Source: an uncultured Hellea sp. (lineage in GTDB: Bacteria; Pseudomonadota; Alphaproteobacteria; Caulobacterales; Maricaulaceae). From it: a DNA stretch of 64,000 nucleotides. The translations under genes and the position numbers were made by a program. The DNA lies in assembly GCA_938007935.1 (NCBI GenBank), contig CALLMD010000001.1, positions 62,001 through 126,000 of the forward strand, written 5' to 3'. Positions within the stretch are counted from its first letter, which is position 1; the number at the start of each line of letters is the position of its first letter. Under the pieces are notes generated by a model. The model had not been told where the DNA came from. It saw only the letters and a list, made by a program, of their open reading frames with translations, and did not search any database. Positions 56,301-64,000 of this stretch are shown here, in pieces.

Positions 56301-56936
56301 CTATGATTTCGTAAAAATCAGAAGTCTGTTTTCTTTAGGCATCACGATACGGGCCGTATGATTAAACCCCTGTTCACTAAATATATGCTTAACGGCGCTT
56401 AACTTTCTTACGCCCCATTTCACATTTCTAGCCTTTAAATTCTCATTAAACGCCAAATTAGATGGCGCGGTCTCCTCCCCTTCCAAAAAAGGGCCATATA
56501 AGAACACATGTCCCTTTTCCAAGAGAAGATGTTTCGCACCCTCTACTAATCCAAGAGCCGCTTCCCAAGGCGCGATGTGAATCATGTTCGCGCAAAAAAT
56601 AGCGTCTAGATTGCCTAACTCTGCCCACCATTGCTCCTGCATAGTATCTAAGGGCAATGCGGCCAAAATTTGTTCAGGATACTCTTTCGCCCAATCATTT
56701 TGAGAAGCCCGCGAGCCTTCATCTGGGTCAGAATATTGCCAAATAATATCAGGCCGTAAGCTACACAAATGAACCCCGTGCTCACCAGAGCCCGAAGCAA
56801 TTTCCAGAACTTTCGCATTTTGGGGAAGGTACTCTGACAAACCCTTCCCGATAGGATCTTTATTTCTGCTCGCAGTTGGCGAATATAAACGTACGCCTGT
56901 TTTCGTGCGCTCTTCAAGGTGAATAGGGGACTTCAT
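56301..56936 (-). CDS. DUF938 family SAM-dependent methyltransferase
   Basis: 211 residues. The family opening (SPTASRNKDPIGKGLSEYLP) is followed by SAM motif I LEIASGSGEHGVHLC, and FCANMIHIAPWEAALGL and LYGPFLEGEETAPSNLAFN later. DUF938 proteins are predicted methyltransferases of unknown substrate. It lies 12 bases after the PhoQ-like kinase gene and may be its operon partner, but the family is widespread and often independent. Confidence 0.85.
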   Translation of the reverse strand: MKSPIHLEERTKTGVRLYSPTASRNKDPIGKGLSEYLPQNAKVLEIASGSGEHGVHLCSLRPDIIWQYSDPDEGSRASQNDWAKEYPEQILAALPLDTMQEQWWAELGNLDAIFCANMIHIAPWEAALGLVEGAKHLLLEKGHVFLYGPFLEGEETAPSNLAFNENLKARNVKWGVRKLSAVKHIFSEQGFNHTARIVMPKENRLLIFTKS

Positions 56937-56948
56937 CTCTTGTCCTGA

Positions 56949-58355
56949 CTATAATCGGCGCGGCAATTCTAATATGGACTTTAAGCCGCCCATATCCGAT
57001 TTGCCCAAAGTTAGGCTACCTTTATAAGCGCGAGAGAGATCATCAACAATAGCGAGGCCAAATCCGCTACCAGGTGTGGCTTCGTCAAGACGCGCCCCGC
57101 GCTTGATAGCTTCTTTATATTGATCGGCCGCCATGCCGGGACCGTCATCTGAAACCTCTATAACAAATTGATCTCCCTCTATATGCGCCTTTACGCTTAT
57201 AGCGGACTTCGTCCATTTGCAGGCATTGTCCATCAAATTACCGGCCATTTCTTCTAGGTCGCGTTTTTCGCCGCGAAACACCAAATCTGGCTCCAGATCA
57301 ATATCAAAATCAATGCGCTTATCTCTATAAATACGGTCTAGTGTTCGCGCCAACCCTTCTAACGTCTCATTTACTGGTGAAGACACGCCGATAGCTTGCC
57401 CCCTCGCCGCAGCCCGCGCACGGCGAAGATGGTGATCCACTTGGTTCTTCATGGTCTCGGTTTGACGGCCAACGACATCTGAGAGTTTCGAATTGGAGGA
57501 TTGCACCTCATTTTGCAAAACTGCTAAAGGGGTTTTAAGCGCATGAGCCAGATTACCGACATGGGTTCGCGCACGTTCAACAACGTCTTTATTATGTGTA
57601 ATCAAAGAATTGAGTTCTGTCGCAAGGGGCTGGATTTCGCTCGGATAATTTCCGTCAACTTGAGCCGCCCTGCCCTCTCTTACATCGGCAACTTTGTCTG
57701 TTAAATCGAAGAGAGGTTTAAGTCCTGATCTAACTTGCGTAACAACGGCGGTAATAAGTCCGAGTGATATTAAGAGCATTAAGCCGACAGCAATAAGAGC
57801 GAAACTCAATACACTTTGACGCGCAGGGCCGCTATCCGCGGCTGCGAGAACAACTACGGGCGCCTTCATATTAGGTAAAACAACTTGACGAGCGACAAGA
57901 CGTAATTGCTCATCCTCATCAGGGCCAGCCGCGTGAGAGCGTATTTCCTCACCTTGCTGACTTTGCAAGCGAACAACATCAGCCCTGGGTAGAGTTAATG
58001 AGGTGTCATATAAGGACCGCGAGCTAGAGATTGGTTCTATAACGCCATCATCTTGCAAAAATCCGATTAACCAGTAACGCCCCGATAGCGCCCGCTGATA
58101 TCGCGGATCTAAGGGTTTACGGCTCAGGCTTAACGTTCCATCACCAACTTCTGCAGAGGCAATGAGTGAAGTCACGGCGCTTACAAGAGGATCATCAAAA
58201 CTTCGATAAGTCGTATTGCGATATAGCCAAGTTAAGGTCAAAGCCGTTAGCAATAAAAGCGGTAAGGCCCAAAGTGCGGCGCCGCGGACAAGGCGCATAA
58301 CCAAGGATCGGTTGGCACCGGGAACGGTAGGTAATGGGGCCCCCGTATCTGTCAT
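56949..58355 (-). CDS. PhoQ-like sensor histidine kinase
   Basis: 468 residues. Helix 1 (about 24-45), periplasmic sensor (46-180), helix 2 (181-205), HAMP, and a HisKA variant with His271 in NLAHALKTPLAVL, as in PhoQ. The HATPase part has NLMDNACKWT, DDGPGM and GSGFGLAIVDDL. It begins three bases after the stop of its regulator gene. The usual PhoQ signals are divalent cations and envelope stress, but the sensor part is too divergent to tell. It is the distal member of the PepSY-regulator-kinase operon. Confidence 0.88.
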   Translation of the reverse strand: MTDTGAPLPTVPGANRSLVMRLVRGAALWALPLLLLTALTLTWLYRNTTYRSFDDPLVSAVTSLIASAEVGDGTLSLSRKPLDPRYQRALSGRYWLIGFLQDDGVIEPISSSRSLYDTSLTLPRADVVRLQSQQGEEIRSHAAGPDEDEQLRLVARQVVLPNMKAPVVVLAAADSGPARQSVLSFALIAVGLMLLISLGLITAVVTQVRSGLKPLFDLTDKVADVREGRAAQVDGNYPSEIQPLATELNSLITHNKDVVERARTHVGNLAHALKTPLAVLQNEVQSSNSKLSDVVGRQTETMKNQVDHHLRRARAAARGQAIGVSSPVNETLEGLARTLDRIYRDKRIDFDIDLEPDLVFRGEKRDLEEMAGNLMDNACKWTKSAISVKAHIEGDQFVIEVSDDGPGMAADQYKEAIKRGARLDEATPGSGFGLAIVDDLSRAYKGSLTLGKSDMGGLKSILELPRRL

Positions 58356-58358
58356 GGG

Positions 58359-59036
58359 TTACTCGGCCTTTGCCTCATCTGGGTCCGTCAAACGATAACC
58401 AAGCCCGCGTACTGTTTCAATGCGGTCAGTGCCTATTTTTCGGCGCAGGCGTCCAACAAAGACTTCGATAGTATTAGAGTCGCGGTCAAAGTCTTGATCA
58501 TAAATATGCTCAACCAATTCGGTGCGCGAAATTACGCGGCCTCGATGAGTTGCCATATAGCTTAGCAAACGAAATTCATGCGACGTCAGCTTGATAGACA
58601 TGCCATTCACAAAAGCGCGTGCAGATCGATTATCGACGGAGAGCTCTCCGATATCAATTGTGTCTGTTGTGTGCCCCGCTGCGCGGCGTAGAAGCGCGCG
58701 CAATCTCGCCATTAATTCTTCGGTGTGGAAAGGTTTAGTCAGATAATCATCTGCGCCCGCGTCAAATCCCGCGACTTTCTCGCTCCATTGATCTCTGGCT
58801 GTTAAGATAAGAACAGGGAAAGCTTTCCCATCAGAGCGCCATTTTTGCAAAACACTCACGCCGTCAATTATCGGAAGGCCAAGATCAAGAATTACCGCGT
58901 CATAAGGCTCGGTATCACCCAAGTGATGACCCTCTTCACCATCATTTGCGATATCAACGGCGTAGCCGACATCGGTCAATGCATCTTTGAGTTGGCGGGA
59001 TAGATCTGGATCGTCTTCGACGACAAGAATACGCAT
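58359..59036 (-). CDS. PhoP-like OmpR-family response regulator
   Basis: 225 residues. Receiver with Asp51 (VILDLGLPIIDG) and Lys in YLTKPFH; then the winged helix (LTSHEFRLLSYM, IEVFVGRLRRKIG, VRGLGYRL). It pairs with the downstream kinase, three bases away. A PepSY gene precedes it by 44 bases. Sequence is typical of the PhoP/QseB/TctD group, so the target genes are unknown. Confidence 0.9.
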   Translation of the reverse strand: MRILVVEDDPDLSRQLKDALTDVGYAVDIANDGEEGHHLGDTEPYDAVILDLGLPIIDGVSVLQKWRSDGKAFPVLILTARDQWSEKVAGFDAGADDYLTKPFHTEELMARLRALLRRAAGHTTDTIDIGELSVDNRSARAFVNGMSIKLTSHEFRLLSYMATHRGRVISRTELVEHIYDQDFDRDSNTIEVFVGRLRRKIGTDRIETVRGLGYRLTDPDEAKAE

Positions 59037-59080
59037 ATAAGCCTCACATTTTATAGGATGGAAGAACGAATCCTAGAGAC

Positions 59081-59440
59081 TTATCTTTTGACACGTCCAG
59101 TGTTCGCGTCAATCAAAACATCAACGACACGACCGTCTTTTGCGATAACACGCACGCGGTACGTATCGCCTCTGCGCGATATATCAACAACTTCACCGCC
59201 TTTAACACGGCGGCGCGCAATTGATTTGGCCTCAGCCGCAGAAATTTGGCTCTGAACCATCTGAGGATAAAACTGTTTTCTCGCATTGAAATTCCGCTGC
59301 TGTGCATGGTTTTGAGATGCATAGCTTTGATGTGGGTGCGCTTTCCATTTTCCGGGTTTCGCACTCGCAGGCATAGCTGGTGCACCGAGCATTAAAGCCG
59401 CGCTTAAAGCTAAAACGATATGTCTACGTTTCGTTATCAT
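59081..59440 (-). CDS. Secreted PepSY-domain protein
   Basis: 119 residues from ATG 59440; an open extension to 59473 lacks support. A signal peptide (cleavage after ASA, about residue 27) is followed by a His/Gln/Asn-rich basic segment and a C-terminal PepSY domain (ISAAEAKSIARRR, then GEVVDISRRGDTYRVRVIAKDG and DVLIDANTGRV). PepSY proteins are thought to restrain peptidases or sense envelope state and often lie next to PhoPQ-like systems, as here. It is the first gene of that operon. Confidence 0.8.
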   Translation of the reverse strand: MITKRRHIVLALSAALMLGAPAMPASAKPGKWKAHPHQSYASQNHAQQRNFNARKQFYPQMVQSQISAAEAKSIARRRVKGGEVVDISRRGDTYRVRVIAKDGRVVDVLIDANTGRVKR

Positions 59441-59537
59441 GCAGTATCTATAAGCACTAGCAACTGAACCCAATCTGAATATGGCGTATATTTTTCGTTT
59501 ATGTTGACTAAAATTTATGCGCGCCCAAACATAACAA

Positions 59538-60446
59538 TTATCGTCTTAAAGCCAGACGTGGATCAAAGCTTGGTGATATAGATGATTTTTTTGCCCATTT
59601 TTTCAATGACTTAGCATCCTCATCATCCAAAACGACTTGCAAGGTTACGACAAGATCGCCCCCATTAATGCCTTTTCCCTTCAGCCGCATTTTTTTTCCC
59701 GTGTTACTCTCTGCAGGAATTTTGAGCGTAACGTCTCCATCTGGCAGAGGAATCGCTATTTTTGCGCCCAAAACAGCTTCTTTGAGAGAAACAGGCAGAA
59801 TCAAACGCAGCTTATTTCCGCTACGGCTAAAATAGCTATGTGGTTTTATAGAAATTTCCACTTTAGCATCGCCCATAGGGCCGCCGCCTGTACCAGGCTT
59901 GCCCTTACCCGCAACACGCAGGACCTGACCATCCTCTACGCCCTTTGGAATATTTACAGTCAGGCCATTACGAAGCTTTTTTGTTCCCCCTTTTAGAGCA
60001 TCCACAAAAGGTAGCGTCACCTTATAGCGTATATCCGCGCCTTTACGCGGCGCAGCGCGGCGTTGGTTCATACCCCCGCGCATACCGCCCATATTCATCC
60101 CAAAAAGAGACGAGAAAAGCTCAGCCATATCTTCTTGGCCGCCTGCTTGTCTTCGGCGTCCACCGCCCATGCCGCCAAAAGGGTTCTGACCGCCAAAGCC
60201 CCCCGCAAAAGGATTTTGCTGCTGGCCAGACCCATCAACTTGCCCACTATCATAGCGCCTTTTCATATCCTTATCGGAAAGCAGTGAATAGGCGGCGGAA
60301 ATCTCTTTGAACTTTTCCGCCATTCTCGGATTATCTTTATTGACGTCAGGATGATATTTCTTCGCAAGGCCGCGATAAGCTTTGCGAATTTCTGCATCAG
60401 AGGCCGACTTCGGCACGCCAAGTAATTTATATGGGTCTTTAGCCAT
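59538..60446 (-). CDS. DnaJ-class chaperone without zinc finger (CbpA-like)
   Basis: 302 residues. The J domain (1-70) has the HPD tripeptide at 32-34 that stimulates DnaK. A Gly/Phe/Met-rich stretch (about 70-125) follows, then the DnaJ C-terminal substrate domains (KGADIRYKVTLPFVDALKGG, LRLILPVSLKEAVLGAKIAIPLPDG). The cysteine-rich zinc finger of DnaJ is missing, as in CbpA. It starts 26 bases behind the GTA tail gene stop and may read through from it. Confidence 0.9.
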   Translation of the reverse strand: MAKDPYKLLGVPKSASDAEIRKAYRGLAKKYHPDVNKDNPRMAEKFKEISAAYSLLSDKDMKRRYDSGQVDGSGQQQNPFAGGFGGQNPFGGMGGGRRRQAGGQEDMAELFSSLFGMNMGGMRGGMNQRRAAPRKGADIRYKVTLPFVDALKGGTKKLRNGLTVNIPKGVEDGQVLRVAGKGKPGTGGGPMGDAKVEISIKPHSYFSRSGNKLRLILPVSLKEAVLGAKIAIPLPDGDVTLKIPAESNTGKKMRLKGKGINGGDLVVTLQVVLDDEDAKSLKKWAKKSSISPSFDPRLALRR

Positions 60447-60472
60447 ATAATCTATTTAAGCGCAAAATAGTC

Positions 60473-63400
60473 TCAGGCAAGGGACGGTATGTCGATAATC
60501 GCGCGGGCGCCCCACCCAAAGGCGCGGCTGCCTTGCGCAATAGCAATTTGGTCGGATATTTCCAAACCAGATTGGGGCAAAGTGATTTGCGGCTGCGTAA
60601 CTTCATAGTCTGACATAATGTTTCCGCCTGAGAGACATTGAACCCGATATTGTTCAGTCTCTTCACCTAATGGCACATCCATCCCTGCCCAGCTTTCACC
60701 GCCAATACGGCTCTGTCGTATCCACGAAACTGTTCCCTGTTGATCAGAAAATTCAAACGCAATATGGACAGGTGCAAGCGGACGCAAATGCTGGGCAGAA
60801 TAAGAAAACGCCGCAGGGGAGCTTTCACGGCCAGCGACCTTGGCAGTTAAGGTAACGCTTTCGCCAATATAGGTTTCAGGCAGTGGAAAACTTTGCCAAC
60901 CGCTTCCCAAAAATGTCACGCGAGCACCTGCGTTAATACTCTCAGCCATATTAGCCGCGCTACCCCCTAGCCCGCGTAGCAACTTGGATAGCCTATAACT
61001 ATTCTGCCCAATCAATTCAGCCTTGGCGGCTTGAAAAACCTCCCAGCCCGTTTCTGTTTCGACAGCAAATTTGTTACCCCCGTCAAATATGGCCGTGTCT
61101 GAGAGAGATGAAAGCTCAATTTGAGGCAATAAAATATCGATTATTTGGCTACTATCCCACCGCCCGATTGGGGCGCGTGCCATGGGCGTTAATAGCACCC
61201 CCATTTGAACAGGAGAATTTAGGGCTACCTCAACATCTGGCCCCGTAACGCTTACCACAGAAAATGTATCAGCGATTACACCGACCAATGGGCCTTCATA
61301 TGGACCTGGAATGTCTAACATAAAGAGGACAGGCTTCGCGCTCCATAGTGGCTCGCTTGTTACCGCCGGTACAGGTCCTGATAAAGGCATATCAAAGTGT
61401 CGAGGCGCAAGGCTTGCGCTAACACGCATCGTCGTCAACCCTTCCAGACTTTGGATTTGCCACTGACCTGCTAAGTCAGGGAGAGACAGATAGTCTCCGA
61501 CTTCTAAATCAAGACGATGGCTAGCCAAGCTAAAGGATAAAATTTCATCACTTTGTATATTACGTACCAATAATCTCTCGGCGGCCAGACGCGCAAAACT
61601 TCGGTCCATCACTATGGGAGCATTTATATCGGCTATCCGCACCGTTTCAGCGCTAAGATCTCGCGCGCTTGCAAGGCCGAGCTGATAATCATTTGAGGCG
61701 TCAATAAAATGAATACGGGCATCTTTCAGGCGCGCTTCGGGGTCGGCTTTTATAAGCTCAATAGCGTTAGAATAATCGTCTACAACATCTTCTAGATTAA
61801 GGTTCATCACGACCGCCGTCGTTTCACTGACAAAGCGTAACCCCTGACCCGTCTCTATAAGGTTAAATCCATAAAGCGCCGAAAGCGGTGTTAAGGCCGC
61901 TCGGCCCGTCATAGGTCGGTCAAGATGATACCCTTGTACAAGCCCAGTGACGTGGGATGTATCAACTTCATCTAATCCACTTTGAAAACAAATATCTGAT
62001 ACAACATCAGACAGCGGGACAAGACCCATGCGCCCTGAAAGCCAATGCCCCCGTTCCCAATTCTCACCATCTGACCAGATGTTGCTGCGAGCGGGAAAAT
62101 CAGGAAATGGCCGCGCGTCCCACGCCCAGACATTTATCATATCCAGATCAATCATCGCCCCGCCATAAATCGTTGAGGTCTGATTATTGAGCGTCCAATA
62201 GTCGATAAAGGCTTCCAGATAGCTCCGCTGAGTCAAATCATCCCGCGCGCCATTTGAAAAATACGGGATATTCGTTTCTGAAGATTTGGCGTCATAAAAG
62301 ACATTAGGCTGATTAGCGCCGTTATTAATGGCGGGGCAGCCAATTTCCATGAGCCATATGGGTTTGCTTTGCGGCGTCCAAGCCGTCGGTGTTTGAACCT
62401 CAACACCGTTGCGGCGGTTATAATGCATCTGGTTCCACCAATTACGAATATCTTTATAACGAAAGACCCATGGCTTTGCGGAGGCACCATCTGTAATCTC
62501 TATACGGTCCTGTGTTTCACGATCAATTAGAGAGCCGTAATAATAATCATAACCTTCCCCGCCCTCCATCTGACTTTGCAGATAGGTTTTATCATAAGGG
62601 TCATCCGCAAGCGCGGCATCCAGATGCGCTCCGCCTTCGCGCCAATCTGACAGCGGAAAATAAGCATCAATCCCAATGGCGTCTATCGCGCTTGAGCTCC
62701 AAAGCGGGTCAAGATGAAAACTGACATCCCCGCTTCCGTCTTGTGGATGATGCCCAAAATATTCTGACCAATCCGCTGCATAGGTCAGCTGGGTTTGCGC
62801 CCCCAATAAAGATTTCACATCATACGCTAATGCTGTCAATTTTTGAACCGCAGGGTAATGACTGACGCTATCGCGAAGTGTGGTTAGCCCGCGCATTTCA
62901 GAGCCAATAACAAAGCGTTCAACGCCGCCTGAGATTTGCGCAAGCTTGGCATAATGCAAAATAAACCTGCGGTAAGAGAACTCATCGGGACCTGTATAAT
63001 TTGGCAAGCCATCCATAGTGCCAAAATGCCCAGCGAGAGCGCTCCCAAAAAAATTATTGATTTGCGCAATCACAGCATCCGTTTTCTCGGCAGATTGCGG
63101 ATAACAGCCAATCCGTCCGCGCCACGGAAAAGCGGCTTGCGCGGACCCGCCATAAGGGTCAGGCAAATTATTGCCCGTTGGAATATCCATCAAAATAAAG
63201 GGATATAATGTGACTTTATAGCCGCGCGATTTAAGCGCTGATATAGCTTCGAGGATTGAACGGTCCGAAGGCGTGCCGCCATAATGGGGACGGCCATCTG
63301 CGTCTTGGCTCACTAGATAAGCCGTACCGCGTTTTACGCCGCTGACCTGCCAGCTAACATCGGGGGTTATACGAATTTTGCGCTCAACCCCGGGATGGAT

Positions 63401-64000
63401 TTCACAATGCCCGCAGCGTAAATCAGTCCCAAACCACGCCGTAATAATCGATACATTTTTGATATTAGGTAGCTGCGTTTCAAGTTGATCTAAGGCCAGC
63501 TCAATATCGGGCTTACCCGATAGGTTATTCATATTAAGGGGTCGAGCGGAAGTCGGGGTCGGTGTTTCTTCGGCGATTTGGGTGGCATAGGCAAATTCAC
63601 CCGAGGCAGGCAGTAAATTGACCCCGCGTATCATTGTTTCTAATCGCGGCGCATTATCAACCGCATGCGGAACGCGAATGACTTCAGCATTTATTTGCGG
63701 CAGACGCGCGCCAAAATCATCAAGCGGGAAATCCTCAAAGACAATATAGGCGGTGCCGCGAAAGGCGGGCGCGGACCCTTCAATGGCGTTGATAATTGGA
63801 TCGGCTAATTGCGTGTCTGTGCCTTTATAAATGCGCGTCACTAGCCCTGGGATATTCAGCGGCGCGCCATTGGCCCAGAGCCTATCAATGCCTAGTATCT
63901 CACCTTCGCAGAGGCCAATGGCAAAACTTATCGTATAGCTATAATTACGCTGTGTTGGGCCGCCGCCTTTACCGCTTTGGACAGATTCTTCCTTAACATT
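60473..64000 (-). CDS. Gene transfer agent tail/host-specificity protein (gp15-like), 5' end outside window
   Basis: The frame stays open past the internal GTG at 63841 to the right edge, so 1176 codons are visible and the start is outside. The edge part (GPTQRNYSYTISFAIGLCEG, then EILGIDRLWANGAPL) is the N-terminal beta region of phage and GTA tail proteins. A TIM-barrel (GTA_TIM) domain follows: DVSWQVSGVKRGTAYL, then SRGYKVTLYPFILMDIP, the SEMRGLTTLRD loop and PIWLMEIGCPA. The last 500 residues are tail-tip domains. It probably forms the tail tip with glycosidase-like ability. The other GTA structural genes should lie to the right, beyond the window. Confidence 0.88.
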   Translation of the reverse strand, partial: NVKEESVQSGKGGGPTQRNYSYTISFAIGLCEGEILGIDRLWANGAPLNIPGLVTRIYKGTDTQLADPIINAIEGSAPAFRGTAYIVFEDFPLDDFGARLPQINAEVIRVPHAVDNAPRLETMIRGVNLLPASGEFAYATQIAEETPTPTSARPLNMNNLSGKPDIELALDQLETQLPNIKNVSIITAWFGTDLRCGHCEIHPGVERKIRITPDVSWQVSGVKRGTAYLVSQDADGRPHYGGTPSDRSILEAISALKSRGYKVTLYPFILMDIPTGNNLPDPYGGSAQAAFPWRGRIGCYPQSAEKTDAVIAQINNFFGSALAGHFGTMDGLPNYTGPDEFSYRRFILHYAKLAQISGGVERFVIGSEMRGLTTLRDSVSHYPAVQKLTALAYDVKSLLGAQTQLTYAADWSEYFGHHPQDGSGDVSFHLDPLWSSSAIDAIGIDAYFPLSDWREGGAHLDAALADDPYDKTYLQSQMEGGEGYDYYYGSLIDRETQDRIEITDGASAKPWVFRYKDIRNWWNQMHYNRRNGVEVQTPTAWTPQSKPIWLMEIGCPAINNGANQPNVFYDAKSSETNIPYFSNGARDDLTQRSYLEAFIDYWTLNNQTSTIYGGAMIDLDMINVWAWDARPFPDFPARSNIWSDGENWERGHWLSGRMGLVPLSDVVSDICFQSGLDEVDTSHVTGLVQGYHLDRPMTGRAALTPLSALYGFNLIETGQGLRFVSETTAVVMNLNLEDVVDDYSNAIELIKADPEARLKDARIHFIDASNDYQLGLASARDLSAETVRIADINAPIVMDRSFARLAAERLLVRNIQSDEILSFSLASHRLDLEVGDYLSLPDLAGQWQIQSLEGLTTMRVSASLAPRHFDMPLSGPVPAVTSEPLWSAKPVLFMLDIPGPYEGPLVGVIADTFSVVSVTGPDVEVALNSPVQMGVLLTPMARAPIGRWDSSQIIDILLPQIELSSLSDTAIFDGGNKFAVETETGWEVFQAAKAELIGQNSYRLSKLLRGLGGSAANMAESINAGARVTFLGSGWQSFPLPETYIGESVTLTAKVAGRESSPAAFSYSAQHLRPLAPVHIAFEFSDQQGTVSWIRQSRIGGESWAGMDVPLGEETEQYRVQCLSGGNIMSDYEVTQPQITLPQSGLEISDQIAIAQGSRAFGWGARAIIDIPSLA

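Noticed and set aside
60473-63841. Internal GTG 63841 as the start of the tail protein
   Set aside because: The frame is open to the right edge and the upstream residues match the N-terminal region of GTA tail proteins.
1-64000. tRNA or rRNA genes and CRISPR arrays
   Set aside because: I saw no T-loop/anticodon-stem arrangement, no rRNA signature strings and no regularly spaced direct repeats with unique spacers of CRISPR size. A tRNAscan-SE and barrnap run would settle this.

Overview
The window looks like a chromosomal segment of a marine, moderate-GC alphaproteobacterium of the Caulobacterales/Maricaulales type (Hyphomonadaceae or a relative). I judge this from a GcrA cell-cycle regulator (36.0-36.5 kb), a PleC/DivJ-type histidine kinase (49.5-52.3 kb), a bacterial ceramide operon in the gene order known from Caulobacter (1.3-5.4 kb), a gene-transfer-agent tail protein (60.5 kb to the right edge), and alphaproteobacterial families such as the extensin-like protein, DUF2793 and the double-domain dCTP deaminase. 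I saw no rRNA, tRNA, CRISPR array, insertion sequence or intact prophage. Coding density is high; only 8205-9360 lacks a convincing gene for more than 300 bases.

Layout. 0-5.5 kb: a sphingolipid locus. The end of a diacylglycerol-kinase-like lipid kinase and a Tam41-like nucleotidyltransferase run rightwards and meet, tail to tail, a leftward operon aasR-cerR-acpR-spt with a clear sigma70-type promoter. 5.6-8.2 kb: a radical SAM protein, dCTP deaminase and ApaG. 8.2-9.4 kb: a repeat-rich, hairpin-rich intergenic region. 9.4-18.9 kb: NhaC-type transporter plus asparaginase, RlmN, a small envelope cluster (DUF350, secreted or anchored trypsin-like protease, extensin-like protein), a DUF2793 protein, a zinc exporter and a CelD-like acyltransferase. 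19-24.7 kb: TonB receptor, aldehyde dehydrogenase and GMC dehydrogenase, a likely uptake-and-oxidation route for an alcohol or polyether. 24.8-27.5 kb: a Met/Lys-repeat secreted protein and two glycosyltransferases. 27.5-35.7 kb: M13 peptidase and a complete RND efflux system (outer-membrane factor, adaptor, pump). 36-42.6 kb: gcrA, an ABC-2 permease, argD and argF separated by a DMT transporter, an AT-rich CPBP-like gene and an rRNA methyltransferase. 42.6-49.4 kb: amidohydrolase, Na+:alanine symporter, PepN, EAL protein. 49.5-59.5 kb: signalling region with a PleC-like kinase, a DegP/response regulator/kinase operon, DUF938 methyltransferase, and a PepSY/PhoP/PhoQ-like operon. 59.5-64 kb: CbpA-like DnaJ protein and the GTA tail protein, cut by the right edge.

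The most interesting system is the left-hand sphingolipid locus. The ceramide backbone enzymes are all recognisable except the N-acyltransferase, which is not in this window. Directly beside them are a lipid-kinase remnant and a protein that reads like mitochondrial Tam41 (CTP:phosphatidate cytidylyltransferase). Together they suggest a route in which ceramide is phosphorylated and then activated to a CDP-linked lipid before a head group is added. That pathway is an inference from family resemblance and gene order.
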